A DNA stretch of 6,806 nt, taken from an uncultured Clostridia bacterium. Lineage in GTDB: Bacteria > Bacillota > Clostridia > Christensenellales > Borkfalkiaceae. The notes beneath the pieces are model-generated. The model was not told where the DNA came from and did not search any database. It saw nothing but the letters and a program-made list of their open reading frames with translations. This document shows, piece by piece, positions 1-5,306 of this stretch (within the stretch, counting starts at the first letter, position 1; each line of letters starts with the position of its first letter). The stretch lies in NCBI GenBank assembly GCA_934249215.1, contig CAKQKN010000070.1, forward strand, positions 1-6,806. Direction: 5' to 3'. The position numbers were made by a program, and so were the translations under genes.

Positions 1-16
1 AACTGTCTGAAAGACG

Positions 17-39
17 GAGCTTTTATGCTCAGATTTTTT
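17..39 (+). terminator. Weak terminator-like hairpin at left edge
   Basis: A 4-bp stem, GAGC (17-20) with GCTC (27-30), closes a 6-nt loop and is followed by a six-T run at 34-39. The stem is short for an intrinsic terminator, and the gene it would end lies outside the window. One frame reads from position 1 to a TAA at 46-48, so a gene tail could overlap it, but 15 codons are too few to identify anything. Confidence 0.22.
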
Positions 40-80
40 GCTGTATAAAAGAATAAAATTCCGTTTGAATGTTCCGTGCG

Positions 81-103
81 CGGCGTAATTATGCGGGACG
101 CCG
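81..103. repeat. GC-rich inverted repeat in the leader region
   Basis: CGGCGT (81-86) is perfectly complementary to ACGCCG (98-103), with an 11-nt AT-rich loop. No T-run follows, so it is not a standard intrinsic terminator. It lies upstream of both candidate promoters. It could be a protein-binding site, an RNA hairpin from an upstream transcript, or chance. The rest of 40-156 shows no gene or recognisable RNA. Confidence 0.3.
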
Positions 104-156
104 GAGATAATTCGGGGAATAAAAGACGTAGTTTTTGCACAAAGCGACAACGCGGT

Positions 157-184
157 TTGACGAAAAATCGTTTTTCCGTATAAC
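157..184 (+). promoter_or_regulatory. Candidate distal sigma-A-type promoter
   Basis: TTGACG (157-162) and TATAAC (179-184) each match the consensus hexamers at five of six positions and are separated by 16 bp. A transcript would start near 191 and have a leader of about 120 nt before the first gene. The inverted repeat at 162-176 almost fills the spacer, which would suit regulation by a bound protein. This is inferred from sequence only. Confidence 0.4.
162..176. repeat. Palindrome GAAAAATCGTTTTTC inside promoter spacer
   Basis: GAAAAA (162-167) and TTTTTC (171-176) are perfect inverted repeats around TCG. The site shares the AAATCGTTT core with repeats near 250 and 2060. Its place between the -35 and -10 hexamers of the distal promoter suggests an operator, but AT-rich palindromes also arise by chance. 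Confidence 0.35.
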
Positions 185-222
185 ATGCCGGATTTTGCGC
201 GATAACTTAATATATACGGACG

Positions 223-240
223 AGAAATCGTGCGATTTTT
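223..240. repeat. Inverted repeat AAATCG-TG-CGATTT
   Basis: AAATCG (225-230) and CGATTT (233-238) are perfect inverted repeats around a 2-bp centre. A T-run follows. The loop is too small for a good RNA hairpin, so a DNA-binding palindrome is the more natural reading. Its centre is about 21 bp upstream of the centre of the next repeat at 246-259. Confidence 0.35.
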
Positions 241-245
241 TCAGG

Positions 246-259
246 AAATCGTTTGATTT
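246..259. repeat. Inverted repeat AAATC-GTTT-GATTT over the -35 box
   Basis: AAATC (246-250) and GATTT (255-259) are perfect inverted repeats. The right arm overlaps the -35 hexamer of the proximal promoter (253-258), so a protein bound here would compete with RNA polymerase. The 14-bp site matches 2055-2068 at 13 positions. Confidence 0.35.
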
Positions 260-281
260 TTATTATAAAAATAGTTATAAT
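253..281 (+). promoter_or_regulatory. Candidate proximal sigma-A promoter of the decarboxylase operon
   Basis: TTGATT (253-258, four of six consensus matches) and a perfect TATAAT (276-281) are separated by the optimal 17 bp. Transcription would start near 288, giving a leader of about 25 nt that contains little more than the ribosome binding site. This is the best promoter in the window and lies directly upstream of the first gene. Confidence 0.6.
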
Positions 282-301
282 TTTATCGTTAAATAATACT
301 T

Positions 302-308
302 GGAGGAG
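302..308 (+). promoter_or_regulatory. Ribosome binding site of the first gene
   Basis: GGAGGAG ends 4 nt before the ATG at 313. It decides against the longer in-frame start at 253, which would place 20 hydrophobic residues in front of the family's usual N-terminus, has no ribosome binding site, and would begin upstream of the likely transcription start near 288. Confidence 0.75.
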
Positions 309-312
309 TTTT

Positions 313-1701
313 ATGAACAAACTTGACCTACTCAGAAGCCGCAGACAAGAGGTTCTGGCGGTCGGTGCGGACGTGCGTAAGAAAATCAACGCCCTCGTCG
401 ATCCCGAATCGTTTGCGGAATTCGACTCTTACAGTTTTTCCGAAAATGAATTTTATCAGGGAAACGTAGGCGGTGAAGGCGTTGTTACGGGAACTGCGAC
501 CATAAACGACAACCTCGTTTTCGTCGTCGCCCAGAACGCTGCCGTCTTGTCCGGCGGAATAACCGACGCAAACTGCAAAAAGATAGCAAAGTGCCAGCAA
601 AAGGCTCTTCGTGCTTCCGCTCCCCTGATTTATATGCTCGACACCCGCGGCGTCGCCGTAGGCGAGGGCGTTAACGTACTCGAGGGGATCGCGACCGTTC
701 TTGCGGGCTCCAACGCGCTCAAGGGCGAATGCACCCAGATAGCGGTAACGACGGGCGACGTGCTCGGTTCGTTCGCGCTTCTCGCGGCTAACTGCGATTT
801 CCATTTCGTCGTCGGGAACGCTTGCGCGACTTACGCAAGCCCGCTCGTGATTTCCGCGGCTTCCGGCAAGAAACTTACCGCTGCCGAAATCGGCGGTGCC
901 GCAAGCGCGGCAAAGACGGGCGCCGTTACGTTCGCGGCTTCCGATCTGGAATCCGTTCAGTGCACGATCAAACAGATTCTCGACACGCTTCCCGCATATA
1001 ACGGCGAAGTCGAAACGATGGACGACTTCAACAGAGCGACTCCTTCGCTTAACGAAAAAGCATGCGCGAAGTGCATGATAGAGGCTACTTTCGACAAAGA
1101 CTATTTCGTCGAAATGAACGCCGCTTTTGCTCCCGAAGTCAAAACGGGGCTTGCCCGCCTCGGCGGAACGGCTGTCGGCGCGCTCGTGTTCGACGGCGGC
1201 GAAAAGGGCGTCGAACTCGATTTCAACAACGTCGCGAAAATCAAAGAATTCGTTTATTTCTGCGACGAAAACGAACTTCCGCTCGTCGTTTTGGTGAACA
1301 CGCTCGGAATCAAAGCCGAACTTAACACCGCGCTTTCTCCGATAATGAAAGAGATCGCGAACCTCTCTTACGCGCTCTATAATCTTTCCACTCCCGTCAT
1401 CAACGTGGTATACGGAAAGGCAGTCGGGCTCGGTTACACGCTGTTCGCGTCCAAAGCGCTCGGCGCGGATTACTCCTACGCTTTCGCAACCGCGAAAATC
1501 TCGCTGTTCGACGAAGTCAAGGGTGCGATGATCGAACTTGCCGGAGTCAACGAACAGAACCACGACGCCGCCGAAGAAAAATACGCAGACGAAAATCAGG
1601 ATCCGTTCAACGCGGCGAGAAACGGCTATATCGACGATATAATCGAACCGCAGTTCGTCCGCGCTCGCCTTATCGAAAGCCTGCAGATTCTTACGAGGTG
1701 A
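313..1701 (+). CDS. Divergent acyl-CoA carboxyltransferase (12S/MmdA-like)
   Basis: A 462-residue soluble protein with the tandem crotonase-fold layout of PccB, MmdA and transcarboxylase 12S: N-half about 50-215, C-half about 255-462. Seen conserved: GEGVVTG (54-60), GGAASAAKTGAVTF (194-207), LPLVVLVNT (322-330), LGADYSYAFATAKI (383-396) and the C-terminal ARNGYIDDIIEP (435-446). Family members move a carboxyl group between biotin and an acyl-CoA. Several hallmarks have changed: GPCAGGA reads TGDVLGS (147-153), DVPGFLPG reads NTLGIKAE (329-336), GGIIRHGAK is absent, and KAYGGAY reads KAVGLGY (369-375). It is about 50 residues shorter than most relatives. A CAKC motif lies at 251-254. It is first in the operon, just before oadG. 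It may be a methylmalonyl-CoA-type subunit with altered substrate, or a catalytically weakened structural paralogue. The fold is confident; the substrate is not. Confidence 0.85.
   Translation: MNKLDLLRSRRQEVLAVGADVRKKINALVDPESFAEFDSYSFSENEFYQGNVGGEGVVTGTATINDNLVFVVAQNAAVLSGGITDANCKKIAKCQQKALRASAPLIYMLDTRGVAVGEGVNVLEGIATVLAGSNALKGECTQIAVTTGDVLGSFALLAANCDFHFVVGNACATYASPLVISAASGKKLTAAEIGGAASAAKTGAVTFAASDLESVQCTIKQILDTLPAYNGEVETMDDFNRATPSLNEKACAKCMIEATFDKDYFVEMNAAFAPEVKTGLARLGGTAVGALVFDGGEKGVELDFNNVAKIKEFVYFCDENELPLVVLVNTLGIKAELNTALSPIMKEIANLSYALYNLSTPVINVVYGKAVGLGYTLFASKALGADYSYAFATAKISLFDEVKGAMIELAGVNEQNHDAAEEKYADENQDPFNAARNGYIDDIIEPQFVRARLIESLQILTR
1695..1701 (+). promoter_or_regulatory. Ribosome binding site fused to the upstream stop codon
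   Basis: GAGGTGA is an extended anti-16S match whose last three bases are the TGA of the preceding gene. It ends 5 nt before the ATG at 1707, which sets the oadG start there and not at the in-frame GTG at 1698, which would sit inside the site. The arrangement suggests translational coupling. Confidence 0.7.
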
Positions 1702-1706
1702 GGACT

Positions 1707-2054
1707 ATGTATCTCGTTAATTTGCTTGCTTCGGAATTTAACGGCGCGTCCTACATTTTCTGGGGAATCTTCACGTTCGTGCTCGGTATGATAGTAATTT
1801 TTGCGGGAATGGCGGTGCTCGTTCTGTGCGTGTCGCTCGTTGCAAAGGTTATGACCGTAAAGAGCGGGAAAAAGGAAGAATCCGGGAAAGCCGATGAAGC
1901 GGAAGCCGAAGCGGCGGTCGAAGCCGAAACGTCGGACGACGGAATTCCCGAAAACGTAAAAGTCGCAATAATCGCCGCAGTGCTGGCGTACTACGAGGGC
2001 GAGGGCGTGAAGAACGAATTCGTCGTCAAAAAAATCAAAAAACTAAATTATTAA
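1707..2054 (+). CDS. oadG: OadG-family gamma subunit of Na+-translocating decarboxylase
   Basis: A 115-residue protein of the small gamma/delta type that anchors the peripheral carboxyltransferase and biotin protein to the membrane beta subunit. One long hydrophobic segment (about 16-47, beginning YIFWGIF) forms the membrane anchor with a short N-terminal tail. A Lys/Glu/Ala-rich linker follows (about 50-77), then a C-terminal patch, IPENVKVAIIAAVLAYYEG (79-97) and a basic end. This matches clostridial OadG proteins as I recall them. The His-rich metal-binding tail of enterobacterial OadG is absent. The start follows the strong GAGGTGA site, 5 nt after the upstream gene. Sequence is little conserved in this family, so the call relies on architecture and on flanking biotin-carrier and oadB genes. 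Confidence 0.82.
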   Translation: MYLVNLLASEFNGASYIFWGIFTFVLGMIVIFAGMAVLVLCVSLVAKVMTVKSGKKEESGKADEAEAEAAVEAETSDDGIPENVKVAIIAAVLAYYEGEGVKNEFVVKKIKKLNY

Positions 2055-2068
2055 AAATCGTTTAATTT
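2055..2068. repeat. Intergenic copy of the AAATCGTTT inverted repeat
   Basis: The 14 bp here match 246-259 at 13 of 14 positions, with AAAT and ATTT as the outer arms. The site starts right after the oadG stop and ends 2 nt before the next ribosome binding site. It may be a second binding site, a weak RNA hairpin, or chance in the operon's most AT-rich internal gap. Confidence 0.3.
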
Positions 2069-2070
2069 CA

Positions 2071-2076
2071 AGGAGA
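2071..2076 (+). promoter_or_regulatory. Ribosome binding site of the biotin carrier gene
   Basis: AGGAGA lies 7 nt before the ATG at 2084, an optimal spacing. This gene has the longest spacer in the cluster (29 nt from the oadG stop) and its own independent ribosome binding site. That would allow it to be translated separately from oadG. Confidence 0.6.
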
Positions 2077-2083
2077 AAATATC

Positions 2084-2446
2084 ATGCGTAATTTTATAGT
2101 AACCGTAGACGGAAAACAGTATGAAGTAGGCGTCGAAGAAGTCGGCGGAGCGGCACAGGCTACCCCCGTCGTAACCGAAGTTAAACCCGCCGCCGCAAAA
2201 GCAGCCGCTCCCGCAGCGAAAGCCGCTCCCGCGAACGGAACCAAAGTAAAAGCCCCGATGCCCGGTCTTATCAAAGCTCTTTTCAAAGAAGAGGGCGCGA
2301 CCGTCAAGAAAGGCGACGTAATTCTCGTTCACGAAGCGATGAAGAGGGACAACGACATAACCGCTCCCTGCGACGGAACGATTTCTTACAAAACGACCAA
2401 GGGCACGAACGTAGACACGGGCGCGTTGATGGCTGTTATCGGCTGA
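2084..2446 (+). CDS. Free-standing biotin carboxyl carrier protein of the decarboxylase
   Basis: A 120-residue biotin carrier protein like the 1.3S subunit of transcarboxylase or MmdC/GcdC. It has an N-terminal strand region (1-20, MRNFIVTVDGKQYEV), a flexible Ala/Pro/Lys linker (about 33-52) and a biotinyl domain (about 53-120) opening VKAPMPGLI and ending GALMAVIG. The expected biotinyl lysine is K87 (codon 2342-2344) in the hairpin EAMKRDN (84-90). The family motif is EAMKM, so here the residue after the lysine is Arg, encoded by AGG. The downstream oadA lacks a biotin domain, so this protein should be the shared carrier that shuttles carboxybiotin to OadB. It lies between oadG and oadB. 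A lipoyl domain is the main alternative; EAMK and the neighbours favour biotin. Family call is firm; effect of the Arg is unknown. Confidence 0.92.
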   Translation: MRNFIVTVDGKQYEVGVEEVGGAAQATPVVTEVKPAAAKAAAPAAKAAPANGTKVKAPMPGLIKALFKEEGATVKKGDVILVHEAMKRDNDITAPCDGTISYKTTKGTNVDTGALMAVIG

Positions 2447-2451
2447 GGTGA
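2445..2451 (+). promoter_or_regulatory. Ribosome binding site overlapping the biotin carrier stop codon
   Basis: GAGGTGA begins inside the TGA stop (2444-2446) and ends 5 nt before the ATG at 2457. It is the same seven bases and same spacing as the oadG site at 1695-1701. It supports ATG 2457 over the in-frame GTG at 2448, which would be part of the site. Confidence 0.7.
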
Positions 2452-2456
2452 ACCGA

Positions 2457-3869
2457 ATGACAGGATTGAATTCACTTGCCGTGAACGTGGGCGATCAGAT
2501 CGTCACTTCGCTCGGTAATTTGTGGAAAAGCACCGGCTTACACGAACTTTTCGGCAATTTTACCACGGGCGGATGGCAGAATCTCGTAATGATCGCAATT
2601 GCCTGCGTTCTCGTTTATCTTGCAATCAAGAAGCAGTTCGAACCTTTGCTCCTGCTTCCGATCGCTTTCGGTATGTTCATCGTCAACATTCCGGGCGTAT
2701 ATCATATCCTTTTCGGCTCGAAAGGCTATATCGTTTCCGACACTCTGTCGGGTCAGGAAATCGCCCGCGGCACTCTTCCCGAGATTCTGAAGTTTTTCAA
2801 TCTCGCCGAGGGTACGAGTTACGACGCGCTTTCCGCGTTGTTCGAAACGGGTGAACTCGGCGGCGCAACCGTCGCTATCGAAACGGTAAACGGCATCGTC
2901 TATAATGCCGGACAGCTTTCTCTTTCCACCGAACAGGTCATAAGAGATTTCGGTCTTTTCTACTATATCTATAAAGGCGTTGATTGGGTTATTTTCCCGC
3001 CCATCATCTTCCTCGGCATCGGCGCGATGACCGACTTCGGTCCGCTGATTGCCAACCCGAAGAGTATGATCATCGGCGCCGCGGCGCAGCTCGGTATCTT
3101 CATCACGTTCTTCGGTGCGCTTTGCCTTCTCGGACTCACTCCGCAGGAAGCGGCGGCTGTCGGAATCATCGGCGGCGCGGACGGTCCTACGGCTATTTAC
3201 GTAACCAAAAAACTTGCGGAGCATCTGCTTCCCGCAATCGCGATTTCCGCTTATTCGTACATGGCGCTCATTCCTATCATTCAGAAGCCTATAATGCGCG
3301 CGCTTACGACCAAAGAAGAAAAAGCGATCAAGATGAAACAGCTTCGTCCGGTAAGCAAACTGGAAAGAATCATGTTCCCGCTCATCGTTTCGTTCGTCGT
3401 CGGAATACTTCTTCCCGACGCAATGCCTCTTCTCGGTATGCTCATGCTCGGTAACCTTCTGCGTGAATCGGGCGTCTGCGGCAGACTGGTGGACACCGCG
3501 CAGAACGGACTTATGAACACCGTCACCATTTTCCTCGGAGTTATGGTCGGTTCGAAAGCGACGGGCGCGCTCTTCCTTTCGTTCAGCACTCTCAAAATAA
3601 TCGCGCTCGGACTCTTTGCGTTCATCATGGGTACCGTCGGCGGACTTCTCGTCGCAAAGCTTATGTGCAAGCTTACCCACGGTCAGATCAATCCGCTTAT
3701 CGGTTCCGCGGGTGTTTCCGCCGTTCCTATGGCGGCGCGTATTTCTCAGGACGTCGGTCGTGAGACCGATCCCGAAAATCACCTGCTCATGCACGCAATG
3801 GGCCCCAACGTCGCGGGCGTTATCGGATCCGCGATCGCGGCAGGCGTACTGCTTGCCTTATTCGGTTAA
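2457..3869 (+). CDS. oadB: Na+-translocating decarboxylase beta subunit (OadB/MmdB/GcdB)
   Basis: A 470-residue polytopic membrane protein that decarboxylates carboxybiotin and couples this to Na+ export. The family signature is GIIGGADGPTAIYVT (236-250). Against remembered Klebsiella OadB numbering, the residues linked to Na+ transport align at a constant offset of 39: D242 (D203), Y268 (Y229), N412 (N373), G416 (G377), S421 (S382) and R428 (R389), the last four within NPLIGSAGVSAVPMAAR. About ten hydrophobic segments are visible, starting near 41. Between the N-terminal hydrophobic hairpin ending VNIPG (76-80) and FGLFYYIYKGV (165-175) lies a mainly polar stretch of about 84 residues that is absent or shorter in the common 370-435-residue forms. 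Start chosen at ATG 2457 from the ribosome binding site. The pump should be active; which substrate feeds it cannot be read from this subunit. Confidence 0.95.
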   Translation: MTGLNSLAVNVGDQIVTSLGNLWKSTGLHELFGNFTTGGWQNLVMIAIACVLVYLAIKKQFEPLLLLPIAFGMFIVNIPGVYHILFGSKGYIVSDTLSGQEIARGTLPEILKFFNLAEGTSYDALSALFETGELGGATVAIETVNGIVYNAGQLSLSTEQVIRDFGLFYYIYKGVDWVIFPPIIFLGIGAMTDFGPLIANPKSMIIGAAAQLGIFITFFGALCLLGLTPQEAAAVGIIGGADGPTAIYVTKKLAEHLLPAIAISAYSYMALIPIIQKPIMRALTTKEEKAIKMKQLRPVSKLERIMFPLIVSFVVGILLPDAMPLLGMLMLGNLLRESGVCGRLVDTAQNGLMNTVTIFLGVMVGSKATGALFLSFSTLKIIALGLFAFIMGTVGGLLVAKLMCKLTHGQINPLIGSAGVSAVPMAARISQDVGRETDPENHLLMHAMGPNVAGVIGSAIAAGVLLALFG

Positions 3870-3874
3870 AGGAG
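3868..3874 (+). promoter_or_regulatory. Ribosome binding site of oadA with wide spacing
   Basis: AAAGGAG overlaps the oadB TAA stop (3867-3869) and lies 13 nt before the ATG at 3888. That is wider than the 4-7 nt at the other genes. No ATG, GTG or TTG occurs in frame between them, and the N-terminus from 3888 matches the family, so the start stands; initiation may be somewhat weaker. Confidence 0.5.
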
Positions 3875-3887
3875 ATTACCAACTATT

Positions 3888-5306
3888 ATGGATAACAACA
3901 ATAAAAGAAAAGTTATGATTACCGAAACCATTCTGCGTGACGCGCATCAGTCGCAAGCGGCAACCAGAATGACCATGGAGCAAATGCTCCCGATGCTCGA
4001 ACAGCTCGACGATATCGGATATTATTCGCTCGAAGCGTGGGGCGGAGCAACGTTCGACTCCTGCATGAGATTCCTTAACGAAGATCCGTGGGAAAGACTC
4101 AGAACGCTCCGTAAACACATTACCAAAACGCCTATACAGATGCTTCTCCGCGGACAAAACCTCCTCGGCTACAAGCACTATGCCGACGACGTCGTCGACA
4201 AATTCGTCAAGGCGTGTATCGAAAACGGCGTAACCGTCATCAGAGTGTTCGACGCGCTCAACGATCCGCGCAACCTCGAAACGGCAATGAAGGCCATCAA
4301 GAAATACGGCGGCGTCTGCGAAGCGACCATCTGCTACACGACCAGCCCCGTTCACACCAACGAATATTTCGTAAAACTCGCAAAACAGCTCGAACAAATG
4401 GGCGCGGACAATATCTGCCTTAAGGATATGGCGAACCTGCTTCTGCCGTACACCGCGTACGATCTCGTCAAAGCGCTCAAAGCCGAACTCAAACCGACGA
4501 CGAAAGTACATCTGCACACCCATAACACGACGGGTACCGGCGACATGGTCAACCTCAAAGCCATCGAAGCGGGTTGCGATATCGTAGACACCGCGCTTTC
4601 CGCGCTCGGCAACGGCACTTCGCAGCCTGCGACCGAACCGCTGGTCGCGACGCTCCGCGGTACGCAGTACGACACGGGCATCGACCTCGAAAAGCTCATC
4701 CCGATAACCGATCACTTCAAGAAGGTTGCGGATGAACTCGAAAAATCGGGCGCGCTCAACCCCAACGTCAGAAAGATCAACGTAAACACCCTGAAATATC
4801 AGGTTCCCGGCGGCATGCTTTCCAATCTTATGAAGCAGCTTAAGGAAGCAGGGAAGCTCGACAAACTGGACGAAGTTCTCGCGGAAGTCCCCAACGTCAG
4901 AAAAGACTGCGGCTATCCGCCTCTCGTAACTCCGTCGAGCCAGATCGTCGGAACGCAAGCCGTTCTCAACGTTCTCTCGGGCGAAAGATACAAAATGTGC
5001 ACGAAAGAATTCAAGGCTCTTCTCCGCGGCGAATACGGCAAACTTCCCGCCGATCCGAACCCCGAAATCGTCAAGAAGATCGTCGGCGACGAAAAGATCA
5101 TCACTTGCCGTCCCGCCGACCTTATCAAGCCGGAATACGAGAAGTTCAAGAGCGAAATGACCGAGTATTACACGCAGGAAGAGGACGTCCTCACTTACGC
5201 GCTCTTTAACGAAGTCGCGGTGAACTTCTTCAAGTACAGACTGGCTAAAAACAAAGGCGTGGACAAAGATCTCGCCGACAATAAAAATAAGGTTTATCCC
5301 GTATAA
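3888..5306 (+). CDS. oadA: Oxaloacetate decarboxylase alpha / pyruvate carboxyltransferase (5S-like), no biotin domain
   Basis: A 472-residue cytoplasmic protein with an HMGL-like TIM barrel (about 9-270) and the conserved PYC/OADA domain (about 290-450). It moves carboxyl groups between oxaloacetate/pyruvate and biotin at a divalent metal site. Visible motifs are TETILRDAHQS (12-22, ligand D18), LEAWGGATFD (48-57), RVFDALND (119-126), LKDM (178-181, K179 the expected carboxylated lysine), HTHNTTG (210-216, likely metal ligands H210 and H212, catalytic-type T214) and LVTPSSQIVGTQA (346-358). Many OadA proteins carry a C-terminal biotinyl domain to about 590 residues; this one ends before it, consistent with the separate carrier upstream. 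Departures from the common consensus are N213 (often Asp), N183 in KDMANLL (usually Gly) and ALGNGTSQP (239-247, usually PMSGGTSQP). It could work as a decarboxylase or, with the first gene, as transcarboxylase. Confidence 0.93.
   Translation: MDNNNKRKVMITETILRDAHQSQAATRMTMEQMLPMLEQLDDIGYYSLEAWGGATFDSCMRFLNEDPWERLRTLRKHITKTPIQMLLRGQNLLGYKHYADDVVDKFVKACIENGVTVIRVFDALNDPRNLETAMKAIKKYGGVCEATICYTTSPVHTNEYFVKLAKQLEQMGADNICLKDMANLLLPYTAYDLVKALKAELKPTTKVHLHTHNTTGTGDMVNLKAIEAGCDIVDTALSALGNGTSQPATEPLVATLRGTQYDTGIDLEKLIPITDHFKKVADELEKSGALNPNVRKINVNTLKYQVPGGMLSNLMKQLKEAGKLDKLDEVLAEVPNVRKDCGYPPLVTPSSQIVGTQAVLNVLSGERYKMCTKEFKALLRGEYGKLPADPNPEIVKKIVGDEKIITCRPADLIKPEYEKFKSEMTEYYTQEEDVLTYALFNEVAVNFFKYRLAKNKGVDKDLADNKNKVYPV

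Noticed and set aside
1..48. Tail of an upstream gene ending at TAA 46-48
   Set aside because: Only 15 codons are in the window, two other frames look equally possible, and no motif is recognisable.
253..312. N-terminal extension of the first gene from ATG 253, which would look like a signal peptide
   Set aside because: It spans the promoter, has no ribosome binding site and is not found in this cytoplasmic family; GGAGGAG supports ATG 313.
191..312. Riboswitch in the leader of the distal transcript
   Set aside because: The 120 nt are AT-rich with small palindromes and no recognisable aptamer core or terminator/antiterminator pair.
207..389. 60-codon minus-strand frame across the operon promoter
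   Set aside because: No ribosome binding site or homology, and it overlaps the promoter and the start of a well-supported gene.
1063..1074. CAKC (residues 251-254) in the first gene as half of an AccD-like zinc ribbon
   Set aside because: The AccD zinc ribbon is N-terminal with four cysteines; no second CxxC is present nearby.
328..1563. 411-codon open frame on the minus strand, opposite the first gene
   Set aside because: It is in codon register with the sense gene, so its stops could only come from sense TTA, CTA or TCA codons, which are rare here. The product is rich in Arg, Glu and Val with no recognisable domain.
2538..3794. 418-codon open frame on the minus strand, opposite oadB
   Set aside because: Same register artefact. 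Its highly charged translation mirrors hydrophobic membrane codons, and the sense strand encodes a clearly conserved OadB.
3876..4958. 360-codon open frame on the minus strand, opposite oadA
   Set aside because: Again in register with oadA and explained by codon bias; no ribosome binding site or known motif supports it.
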